Source: an uncultured Bacilli bacterium
Lineage (GTDB): Bacteria > Bacillota_I > Bacilli_A > RF39 > UBA660
DNA: 8,683 bases
Direction: 5' to 3'
Assembly: GCA_947627405.1 (NCBI GenBank)
Contig: CANQVY010000046.1
Span: forward strand, 1-8,683
Shown here in pieces: positions 1-5,177 of this stretch; position 1 is the stretch's first letter; each line of letters begins with the position of its first letter. Under the pieces are notes generated by a model. It worked only from the letters and a program-made list of their open reading frames with translations. It was not told the origin of the DNA and searched no databases. A program made the translations under genes and the position numbers.

Positions 1-4
1 TCAT
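1..4 (-). CDS. Start of a divergent gene leaving the window (only the first codon visible)
   Basis: On the minus strand an ATG lies at 4-2. Before it is a good Shine-Dalgarno sequence (AAAAGGGAG, complement of 12-20) with about 7 bases of spacing, and further upstream a promoter-like pair of boxes with 17-bp spacing. This is what the start of a divergently transcribed gene looks like. Only the start codon and one further base are in the window, so nothing can be said about the product. Given the pilin genes on the other side, a pilus or competence function would not be surprising, but there is no direct evidence for it. Confidence 0.35.
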
Positions 5-48
5 AAGCTTACTCCCTTTTTATTTTTTACTCTAGCTTTTATTCATAA

Positions 49-77
49 TTTATTATATAATAATTTAGAGATATAAT
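49..77 (+). promoter_or_regulatory. Weak promoter candidate for the prepilin gene pair
   Basis: Two plus-strand TATAAT hexamers are present, at 56-61 and 72-77. The second has TTTATT (49-54, 3 of 6 matches to TTGACA) 17 bp upstream. It sits 19 bases before the ATG at 97, almost the same geometry as the -10 box before the YlbL-like gene. The first has no good -35 partner. One of them probably drives the prepilin genes, since the upstream gene points the other way, but the sequence does not decide which. Confidence 0.3.
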
Positions 78-80
78 CAA
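52..80 (-). promoter_or_regulatory. Sigma-A-like promoter for the divergent left-edge gene
   Basis: Read on the minus strand, TTGATT (80-75) and TATAAT (57-52) are separated by exactly 17 bp. The predicted transcript start is near 45, about 40 bases before the ATG at 4. The -10 box lies in the perfect palindrome ATTATATAAT (52-61), so a plus-strand TATAAT (56-61) overlaps it. The surrounding DNA is very AT-rich, so chance matches are a real risk. Confidence 0.45.
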
Positions 81-96
81 TAAGGAAAGTGATTTT

Positions 97-774
97 ATGG
101 AAAAAAATAAGAAGGGTTTTATTCTTATTGAATTATTAATCGTAGCCGTTTTTACAGCTTCTTTATTTACTTTTCTTTATGTGAATGTTTTGCCAATTAT
201 AGGGGATTATGAACAAAAAGAAAAATATGATACGATTGATACAAAATATGTCTTGTATGATTTGCGAAAAGAAATATTAACCTATGGAAGTAATACGAAT
301 GAATTATGGGATCTAATAACAGAACAAATAAAAGAACAGGGCTTTGCTCGACTTTATGAATATAATGGAGATAAGATCAGACCAAATGCTACTCTTTATC
401 AAGAAAATGGAACCGAACTGCAACAACTACAATTTACCAATTGGAAAATTTTATTGGAAGCTTATCATATAAAATCTATTTATATTACTCGCTATGGACT
501 TGGAAATTATCCTAGTGGTACACAATTGCCATATAATTATCAGAATTTAAGACAAAAACTTAAAAATTCAAAACTATTGGTAAATGAATGTCAAGGTAAA
601 TGTAATAAAGGAAAAGAAAATTATGCTCAAATAACGGAAGAATATATAAAAAAAATGAAAAGTTTTACACTGGGATATGAGTATAAAAAAGAATATTATC
701 GTATGATTGCTTGTCAGTATCCACTCGATTTGCAAGATACGTATTGTGGTACGATCGAAATTATGAGAAAGTAG
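97..774 (+). CDS. Type IV prepilin-like (pseudopilin) protein, first of a pair
   Basis: 225 residues with a classic class III prepilin signal. A short basic leader (MEKNKKG) is followed by FILIE and a hydrophobic stretch to about residue 36. The cleavage site would be Gly7/Phe8, with the conserved Glu at +5 (Glu12). In this family a prepilin peptidase cuts after the Gly and methylates the new N terminus, and the hydrophobic helix packs into a pilus or a DNA-uptake pseudopilus. The rest (about 37-225) is a polar exported domain I do not recognise. It has Cys at 165, 169, 206 and 217, so two disulfides are possible. The start is supported by AAGGAAAGTGA just upstream (82-92). It is 7 bp from the next prepilin gene, so the two are surely co-transcribed. 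At this length it looks more like a minor pilin than a major one. The ATPase, platform protein and peptidase are not in the window. The prepilin call is secure; the exact system is not. Confidence 0.85.
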   Translation: MEKNKKGFILIELLIVAVFTASLFTFLYVNVLPIIGDYEQKEKYDTIDTKYVLYDLRKEILTYGSNTNELWDLITEQIKEQGFARLYEYNGDKIRPNATLYQENGTELQQLQFTNWKILLEAYHIKSIYITRYGLGNYPSGTQLPYNYQNLRQKLKNSKLLVNECQGKCNKGKENYAQITEEYIKKMKSFTLGYEYKKEYYRMIACQYPLDLQDTYCGTIEIMRK

Positions 775-781
775 GAGAAAT

Positions 782-1516
782 ATGAAAAAAAAGAATGAGG
801 GTTTTACATTAATCGAATTGGTTTTGGGACTTTCTTTAATTGTACTTATTATTCTACCTGTTTTTGGTGTTGTTACGGCAAATAAGAATAAGGAACTTAT
901 CGAGTCAAATAAAACAGATTTAACAATCTTTAAAAATAAAATTTTGACAACCATTGAAACGGATATTGTAAAAAAAGGAATTAAGTATACATGTGAATAT
1001 GCCCAAAAGGAGACCATTGCCAATTATGTAAATATCGATACAAAGCAAAGATTGATGTATCGAGATGGCACCTATGCGGATGTTACAATTGATACTGAAG
1101 TAAAAACAGTTATATATACAACCTATGATTCGCAAGATCAAAAACAAAACGAAACTACATTTGTTTTGCCTGTTGCGGATGCGAAGATTGAAGATACAAG
1201 TTATATACAAGGTGGAAATGGTCGTGGAACGGGGAATGTAAATTATAATTATTTCTATATTTTTTCACCAAATATCAATTTAAAGAATCTTTTAAATCCG
1301 AATCAAAAAAATACTATATTAAAAATTTTTATACCGATTACTTATGAGGGAGTAGATTATAGTATTGCTATTACGAGTACATTTACTTATGAGGAAGATG
1401 AGAATTCTTCTTGTGGAGTTGATGATGAAAATGGGAAGTATTGTCCCTATAGTGATAAAGAAGGCTATACTTATAAGGATGGAGTTTTTACTTGTACTAA
1501 TAATTTTTTAAAATAA
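782..1516 (+). CDS. Type IV prepilin-like (pseudopilin) protein, second of a pair
   Basis: 244 residues. The N terminus MKKKNEG/FTLIE is a textbook prepilin peptidase site: Gly7/Phe8 with Glu12 at +5. A hydrophobic helix follows to about residue 33. The exported part is unlike the first prepilin in sequence and is not recognised. It has a Gly/Asn-rich stretch around 143-156 and a C-terminal tail with Cys211, Cys221 and Cys238, plus Cys71 nearer the N terminus. The spacing in the tail resembles a small disulfide-bonded module. The ribosome site GGAG (774-777) starts in the stop codon of the upstream gene, which implies translational coupling. The likely role is a minor pilin, or a tip or initiation component, of a type IV pilus or competence pseudopilus. 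No terminator is seen behind it, and the convergent ylbJ-like gene ends only 3 bases away. Confidence 0.85.
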   Translation: MKKKNEGFTLIELVLGLSLIVLIILPVFGVVTANKNKELIESNKTDLTIFKNKILTTIETDIVKKGIKYTCEYAQKETIANYVNIDTKQRLMYRDGTYADVTIDTEVKTVIYTTYDSQDQKQNETTFVLPVADAKIEDTSYIQGGNGRGTGNVNYNYFYIFSPNINLKNLLNPNQKNTILKIFIPITYEGVDYSIAITSTFTYEEDENSSCGVDDENGKYCPYSDKEGYTYKDGVFTCTNNFLK

Positions 1517-1519
1517 AAT

Positions 1520-2440
1520 TTAAATGGAAATTAAAATAAGATAAATGGAAATGGCTAAGAAAACATGAAGTATTCTAGAAAAGAAATATTTCGAATACTT
1601 TATTTTAATATCTTTGATAATTCCTATAACTTGCATATGAATACATAAACCCCCAAAAGATAAAAAACCAGTCATAATGCAACCCTTTAATTCATTTGTA
1701 ATTGGCATTTCGCATACATATTTTATTCCTTGAGTAATTTCTAAAAAGCCTCTTAATATATTTTTAAACAGTAAAGGAAGCTGAATATATTTAAATAAAA
1801 TGGTGGTTAATACTAAAAAAAAGGTAATGGTTCCTAAGATATAAGCTAAGGTATTAATGGTTGTATCGATTGAATTTTTAAATGTTGTAATAAAGGATTT
1901 TTTTTCTGAATACCAGAGTGATTTATCTATTTTAAAATTTTTTTCTCTTAATAATATACCAATAATTATATTGGCACTATAATGGGAAAGCAGAATAAAA
2001 AAACATATTTTTTGATCATTTAATAAAGAAAAAATGGTACCCATAATAAAAAGTGGATTGGAAAAGTGGCTAAAGATAATTAAATGATTGGCTTCTTTTA
2101 AAGTGATTATTTTTTCTTTATATAATTTGGCTATATATTTGGCACTTGATGGAAATCCTGAAATTAAACTCATCATGATTACAAATGCACAAACACTTCG
2201 TAAATGAAATAATTTTTCAATCGGTTTTTTTAATAGGTTTCCTAATAGGTTTACAAAACCATAGTTTACTAATAAATCAGAAATAATAAAAAAAGGAAAT
2301 AGGGAAGGAAAAATGTTCTTTTTCCATATTTCTAGAGAAAAGATACCTGCATTTATAATTTCTTTGGGATTGGTCAATATAGCAATAAGACAAAAGAGTA
2401 AAAACAATAATATTGTGAAATTATAAATCTTTTTTTTCAT
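1520..2440 (-). CDS. ylbJ: YlbJ-family polytopic membrane protein (nucleoside-recognition 'Gate' type)
   Basis: 306 residues, very hydrophobic, with roughly seven or eight membrane segments. Motifs I associate with the YlbJ family are visible: FPSLFPF (44-50), SGFPSSAK (94-101), SNPLF (127-131), GFLEITQG (231-238) and SFGGLCIHMQ (261-270). In Bacillus subtilis YlbJ is a sigma-E-controlled sporulation membrane protein needed for heat-resistant spores; its substrate is not known to me. This copy is about 100 residues shorter than the Bacillus protein (about 400, from memory), yet both halves and their motifs are present, so it is compact rather than broken. The start at 2440 has only a weak ribosome site (GATGG, 6 bases away), but the next Met is at residue 89, inside the conserved region. 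The YlbL-like gene is divergent from it across 44 bp, which recalls the ylbJ-ylbK-ylbL cluster of Bacillus. I see no convincing sigma-A promoter for it, which is compatible with a sporulation sigma factor or low expression. Confidence 0.8.
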   Translation of the reverse strand: MKKKIYNFTILLFLLFCLIAILTNPKEIINAGIFSLEIWKKNIFPSLFPFFIISDLLVNYGFVNLLGNLLKKPIEKLFHLRSVCAFVIMMSLISGFPSSAKYIAKLYKEKIITLKEANHLIIFSHFSNPLFIMGTIFSLLNDQKICFFILLSHYSANIIIGILLREKNFKIDKSLWYSEKKSFITTFKNSIDTTINTLAYILGTITFFLVLTTILFKYIQLPLLFKNILRGFLEITQGIKYVCEMPITNELKGCIMTGFLSFGGLCIHMQVIGIIKDIKIKYSKYFFSRILHVFLAISIYLILISI

Positions 2441-2464
2441 ATTTAACCATCTTTCTGTTATAAT
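2436..2464 (+). promoter_or_regulatory. Extended -10 promoter for the YlbL-like protease gene
   Basis: TATAAT (2459-2464) is preceded by TG at 2456-2457, giving an extended -10 element. TTCATA (2436-2441, 4 of 6 matches to TTGACA) lies 17 bp upstream, overlapping the start of the divergent ylbJ-like gene. The predicted transcript starts near 2471, immediately before the ribosome site (2472-2477), so the untranslated leader would be only about 14 bases. Confidence 0.6.
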
Positions 2465-2484
2465 TAGTAATAAGGGATGATGTT

Positions 2485-3501
2485 ATGTTTAATAAATTAT
2501 ATGATAAAATAAAAAAATATTTAAAAGAAAATTACAAATTTATATTCTTTGAGATTTTTATTGTTTTGATTTTAGTGATGCCTCTGCCTTTTTATATCAA
2601 TACAACAGGTGGAATTATGAATGTGGCGGATTATATTCATATGGATGGAGCAAGAAAGAGTAAAGGTAGTTATAATTTAGCGTATGTTACGAGTTACAGG
2701 GCTACAATACCGACTTATTTGCTTACTTATTTATTGCCAGGGTGGGATATTGAAAATGTGAATGCTTATACATACAATGAAAGTGAAAGTGCCTCTGATG
2801 TTTCAAATCGTGGAAAATTATCTTTAACAAGTGCAAATAATGCAGCTATTGAGATTGCTTATACCAAAGCTCAAAAAAAATATAAAATTACCGATAATTA
2901 TTATAATGTAATTTATATTGATGAAGAAGCAGAAACTTCTTTAAAAATTGGAGATCAATTGCTCTCTTATGATGGAAATTTGATTGATGATTTAGAAGCT
3001 TATACAAAATATATTTCCAATAAGAAAATAGGAGATAAAATTCAATTAAAGGTGCTTAGGAAGGGAAAAGAAACGAATGCTTATGCAAAAGTTAAAAATA
3101 TTAGCAATCAAAAATTAATTGGTATTAGTATTTATAAAACGTTTGCTTATGAAACAGATCCTAAAATTTCCATTCATTTTTCTGCTTCCGAAGAAGGTCC
3201 TTCTGGTGGATTCATGACAGCTCTTGCTATCTATGATTTGCTTTTGGATGAAGATTTAACGCATGGACTTAAAATTGTTGGTACGGGTACGATCGATACC
3301 GAAGGAAATGTTGGTGAAATCGATGGAGTAAAATACAAATTAAAAGGAGCTGTTAAAAATAAAGCAGATATCTTCTTTGCGCCTACTGGTTCTAACTATG
3401 AAGAAGCAGTAAAATTAAAAGAAAAATACAAGTATAAAATTAAAATTGTTGAAGTAAAAACACTTGATGATGCCATTACATATTTAAGAAAATTAAGTTA
3501 G
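2485..3501 (+). CDS. ylbL: Membrane-anchored PDZ-Lon serine protease (YlbL/DdcP/SepM family)
   Basis: 338 residues. An N-terminal membrane anchor (about 18-38) leads into an extracytoplasmic part. A PDZ domain follows at about 135-205 (SLKIGDQLLSYDG at 152-164 is its ligand-loop and strand region), then a Lon-type (S16) peptidase domain at about 215-338. The catalytic Ser is Ser240 in EGPSGG. The catalytic Lys is Lys283, exactly 43 residues later, the same spacing as Ser679/Lys722 of E. coli Lon. Both are present, so the enzyme should be active. Characterised relatives are B. subtilis YlbL (DdcP), which helps clear the DNA-damage checkpoint inhibitor YneA, and Streptococcus SepM, which trims the competence peptide; the substrate here is unknown. 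The start is supported by AAGGGATGA (2472-2480). The next gene begins 8 bp after the stop with its ribosome site overlapping the stop codon, so the two form an operon. Confidence 0.9.
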   Translation: MFNKLYDKIKKYLKENYKFIFFEIFIVLILVMPLPFYINTTGGIMNVADYIHMDGARKSKGSYNLAYVTSYRATIPTYLLTYLLPGWDIENVNAYTYNESESASDVSNRGKLSLTSANNAAIEIAYTKAQKKYKITDNYYNVIYIDEEAETSLKIGDQLLSYDGNLIDDLEAYTKYISNKKIGDKIQLKVLRKGKETNAYAKVKNISNQKLIGISIYKTFAYETDPKISIHFSASEEGPSGGFMTALAIYDLLLDEDLTHGLKIVGTGTIDTEGNVGEIDGVKYKLKGAVKNKADIFFAPTGSNYEEAVKLKEKYKYKIKIVEVKTLDDAITYLRKLS

Positions 3502-3509
3502 GAGTATTT

Positions 3510-4217
3510 ATGAAGAAAAAAACAAGGATCAGTATTGGTTTAATTTTAGTTGTTTTGTGTATTGGAGCAATTCTACTTTTTCATCATAAAACACAAGAAT
3601 TGGATTCTGCTTTAAAATTTAAGGAAGAATATGAACAATACAATGGTAGAATTACCGATGAGGGATATACTTATCCTGAATTGCAAATTTCTAAAAAAAA
3701 TGTTATGTATTACGCGACAAGTCAAGAAGTCATTTCTTTATTAAAACATGGAACAGGAATTATTTATTTTGGAACTCCTTCCAATCCATGGTGTAGAAAC
3801 GCAGTTTCTGTTTTATTGCAAGCAAGTGAGTCTACGAATATCAATCGTATCTATTATTTAGATTTAACGAAGAAATACGATGTGTATGAAATGAAAAATA
3901 ACCAGGTGACAAAAACAAAAGAAGGTTCTAGGGATTATTATGAAATTGTTGATCTATTAAAAGAATATTTAAGCAATTACGTTATTGATAACCAAGGACA
4001 AGCGATGGATACAAAAGTAAAACGAATATTTATGCCTTTTGTTGTTTTTGTACAAAAAGGAAAAATCCTTTCTACGAGAGAAGGAACAACCTCTTCACAT
4101 ATGAATGGTGGAAATGGATATGTAACTCTTACAGAAAGTGAAATAGAAGAATTATTTAATTATTATGTAGATAAGATGACAATGATAGCTGATTCAAGTT
4201 GCGATGAAGCTTGTTAA
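3510..4217 (+). CDS. Membrane-anchored thioredoxin-fold protein with degenerate NPWC active site
   Basis: 235 residues. A basic N terminus and one membrane segment (about 8-24) place the rest outside the membrane. Cys17 lies inside this segment without a proper lipobox (VVLC), so it is probably an anchor, not a lipoprotein signal. The thioredoxin fold shows as the strand GIIYFGTPS (83-91), the active-site loop NPWCRN (92-97), and a strand with the cis-proline region at MPFVVF (Pro176). In related Firmicutes proteins the loop is a CxxC such as CPYC or CPWC; here the first Cys is Asn92 and only Cys95 remains. An insertion of about 40 residues (122-165) lies between the redox helix and the cis-Pro. 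The C terminus ends in CDEAC (Cys231, Cys235), which could supply a second thiol pair. The ribosome site AGGAG (3500-3504) overlaps the protease stop codon. It may be a redox, chaperone-like or docking partner acting in the envelope; function unproven. Confidence 0.75.
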   Translation: MKKKTRISIGLILVVLCIGAILLFHHKTQELDSALKFKEEYEQYNGRITDEGYTYPELQISKKNVMYYATSQEVISLLKHGTGIIYFGTPSNPWCRNAVSVLLQASESTNINRIYYLDLTKKYDVYEMKNNQVTKTKEGSRDYYEIVDLLKEYLSNYVIDNQGQAMDTKVKRIFMPFVVFVQKGKILSTREGTTSSHMNGGNGYVTLTESEIEELFNYYVDKMTMIADSSCDEAC

Positions 4218-4219
4218 TC

Positions 4220-4248
4220 TTGAAATTTTAAGCTTTTTATGGTATAAT
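4220..4248 (+). promoter_or_regulatory. Strong sigma-A promoter for the kinase-like gene
   Basis: TTGAAA (4220-4225, 5 of 6) and TATAAT (4243-4248, 6 of 6) have 17-bp spacing, and TG at 4240-4241 makes an extended -10. The -35 box begins two bases after the stop codon of the thioredoxin-like gene. Transcription should start near 4255, about 26 bases before the start codon at 4281. Confidence 0.8.
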
Positions 4249-4280
4249 AATGATACTTTTGAATTGAGGGATTTAGTGGT

Positions 4281-4814
4281 ATGAAACAGATAAATTTAAG
4301 TCGTGAAAGTTTTAAGTTGATGGAAAAATTAGGAGATTCTGTTTATCGATATCAAAATCAAGCGATAAAAGTTTTTCCAAATCATTTGGAGAATGAGATA
4401 AAGCAGATGATTTTAACTTCTAATAAATCCTTTTTGAAACGAAATCATGTGGTTGTTCCTCGAAATTTTGTGTATATTGATGAGACCTTACAAGGGTATT
4501 CTATGCCATTAATTCAAGGTATAGCCATTGATGCGATTTTGATGGAACAAGAAAATCCAAAACTTACTTTACGTCAATTTAATAACGCTTATATGGAAGC
4601 TTTATGTTGTGTAGAAAACATATCTCAAGCAAAAATTCTTATGCGGCATTTATCTCCTTCTAAAATTGTTTTTGATTACAAGACAAATCAATTTTACTTT
4701 TTAAACTTTGATGGTTGTAAAAAAAGTATTTTTCCAGTAGAAAATAAAAATATGGATGCATTTAAAAAGAGCGTTGATGCTTATGAACTCATGAAAAAAA
4801 TGGTAAAAAAATAA
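4281..4814 (+). CDS. Small kinase-fold protein, probable pseudokinase
   Basis: 177 residues, cytoplasmic, no membrane segment. The order of elements matches a minimal protein-kinase-like fold. QAIKVF (27-32) corresponds to the VAIK strand with Lys30. A possible helix-C acid is at Glu37 or Glu39. GYSMPLIQG (72-80) resembles the hinge. RHLSPSKIVFD (122-132) aligns with the catalytic loop (R)DLKPSNILLD, and LNFDG (141-145) aligns with the DFG/DFD region. In this alignment the catalytic Asp is His123, the Mg-binding Asn is Lys128, and the DFG Asp is Asn142. No glycine-rich loop is seen and the C-lobe is very short (ends about 32 residues after NFDG). If the alignment is right the protein may bind a nucleotide or partner but should not phosphorylate by the usual mechanism. 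The ribosome site is GAGGG (4266-4270), 10 bases from the ATG, a rather long spacing. It has its own promoter and no operon partner. Function unknown; the kinase-fold reading is moderately sure. Confidence 0.6.
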   Translation: MKQINLSRESFKLMEKLGDSVYRYQNQAIKVFPNHLENEIKQMILTSNKSFLKRNHVVVPRNFVYIDETLQGYSMPLIQGIAIDAILMEQENPKLTLRQFNNAYMEALCCVENISQAKILMRHLSPSKIVFDYKTNQFYFLNFDGCKKSIFPVENKNMDAFKKSVDAYELMKKMVKK

Positions 4815-4821
4815 GAAAAGA

Positions 4822-4850
4822 TTGAAATCATGATTTGAATGTGATATATT
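4822..4850 (+). promoter_or_regulatory. Promoter of the pheST operon
   Basis: TTGAAA (4822-4827) and TATATT (4845-4850) are separated by 17 bp, with TG at 4842-4843 forming an extended -10. The predicted start near 4857 lies just upstream of the T-box Stem I, exactly where the leader should begin. The -35 box starts only 8 bases after the stop of the kinase-like gene. Confidence 0.75.
4825..4836. repeat. 12-bp perfect palindrome over the pheST -35 box
   Basis: AAATCATGATTT reads the same on both strands. Its left end is the last three bases of the -35 box and the rest fills the start of the spacer. Its position would suit an operator for a dimeric regulator, but no family is recognised, and T-box operons usually need no second control. 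In such AT-rich DNA it may be chance. Confidence 0.4.
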
Positions 4851-4856
4851 AATAAG

Positions 4857-5072
4857 GTGAAATGCATTGAATAAGAAGTAGTAATAAAAGTAGAGTTTTA
4901 TAGAGAGTTAGTGGTGGTGTGAACTAATAAATTCCTTTTATGAATTCATCTTACTAGCAGAATAATGCAAAGTTGTTCCGGGTCATTCCGTTACAAATGT
5001 TAGAGATAGATGTTTTCATTTATAAAATAAGGTGGTACCACGAAAGATTCGTCCTTTGGATGGATCTTTTTT
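4857..5072 (+). promoter_or_regulatory. T-box riboswitch leader, Phe-specific (UUC specifier)
   Basis: This leader senses uncharged tRNA-Phe and controls read-through into pheST. Stem I closes with TAGTAA (4879-4884) against TTACTA (4951-4956). It contains the AGAGAG motif (4902-4907), an apical helix TTAGT/ACTAA (4908-4912/4923-4927) and the specifier region GAATTCATC (4942-4950), with codon UUC at 4945-4947, matching Phe. CCGTTA (4988-4993) is a conserved element after Stem I, and AAATG/CATTT (4995-4999/5017-5021) may be Stem III. The T-box proper is AAGGTGGTACCACG (5029-5042). An antiterminator can be drawn with helices 5029-5032/5053-5056 and 5040-5044/5048-5052, leaving the 7-base bulge UGGUACC (5033-5039). 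UGGU would pair with the ACCA end of tRNA-Phe. This excludes the terminator at 5043-5069. The family and specificity are secure; the details of the middle stems are less so. Confidence 0.95.
5043..5072 (+). terminator. T-box-controlled intrinsic terminator
   Basis: A 12-bp stem (5043-5054 with 5058-5069, including two G-U pairs) closes a TTT loop, and the U-run at 5067-5072 ends it. The left arm shares bases 5043-5056 with the antiterminator, so the two structures cannot coexist. With charged tRNA the hairpin forms and stops transcription about 100 bases before pheS. Confidence 0.92.
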
Positions 5073-5163
5073 CATTATTCCTAACCATTGGAAAAATGTC
5101 ATGATAAATTCATGCCAAATTTCTTAAAACGCTAGATCATAAAATTTAATGCATAAAGGCAAT

Positions 5164-5172
5164 AAAGGGTGA
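5164..5172 (+). promoter_or_regulatory. Ribosome binding site that fixes the pheS start at 5178
   Basis: AAAGGGTGA matches the anti-Shine-Dalgarno well and lies 5 bases before the ATG at 5178. An in-frame GTG at 5169-5171 is part of this very site, so it cannot be the start codon. The 96 bases between the terminator and this site (5073-5168) hold only a short CATGA/TCATG inverted repeat and no gene. Confidence 0.85.
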
Positions 5173-5177
5173 TAAAA

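Noticed and set aside
574..1023. Open frame of 149 codons on the minus strand across the two prepilin genes
   Set aside because: It is antisense to two genes with clear prepilin signals, has a composition typical of reversed AT-rich coding DNA (runs of Phe, Ile and Ser), and shows no domain.
920..1210. Open frame of 96 codons on the minus strand inside the second prepilin gene
   Set aside because: It is a shadow of the plus-strand gene; the protein is low-complexity with no recognisable feature.
1521..1552. Direct repeat TAAATGGAAAT (1521-1531 and 1542-1552)
   Set aside because: It lies in the last codons of the ylbJ-like gene and just reflects Ile-Ser-Ile occurring twice in a hydrophobic tail, 21 bases apart; no further copies seen.
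3510..3560. Lipoprotein signal in the thioredoxin-like protein (Cys17)
   Set aside because: The residues before the Cys (Val-Val-Leu) do not fit a lipobox, which needs a small residue at -1.
4206..4240. Possible terminator between the thioredoxin-like and kinase-like genes (AAGCTT at 4207-4212 and 4230-4235, followed by T residues)
   Set aside because: AAGCTT is its own complement, the stem is only 6-7 bp with a 17-base loop, and it overlaps the -35 box of a strong promoter; too weak to call.
5100..5114. CATGA/TCATG inverted repeat in the pheS leader
   Set aside because: Only 5 bp with an AT loop, no U-run; likely chance.
5169..5177. GTG at 5169 as the pheS start, adding three residues
   Set aside because: The GTG lies inside the Shine-Dalgarno site AAAGGGTGA that serves the ATG at 5178.
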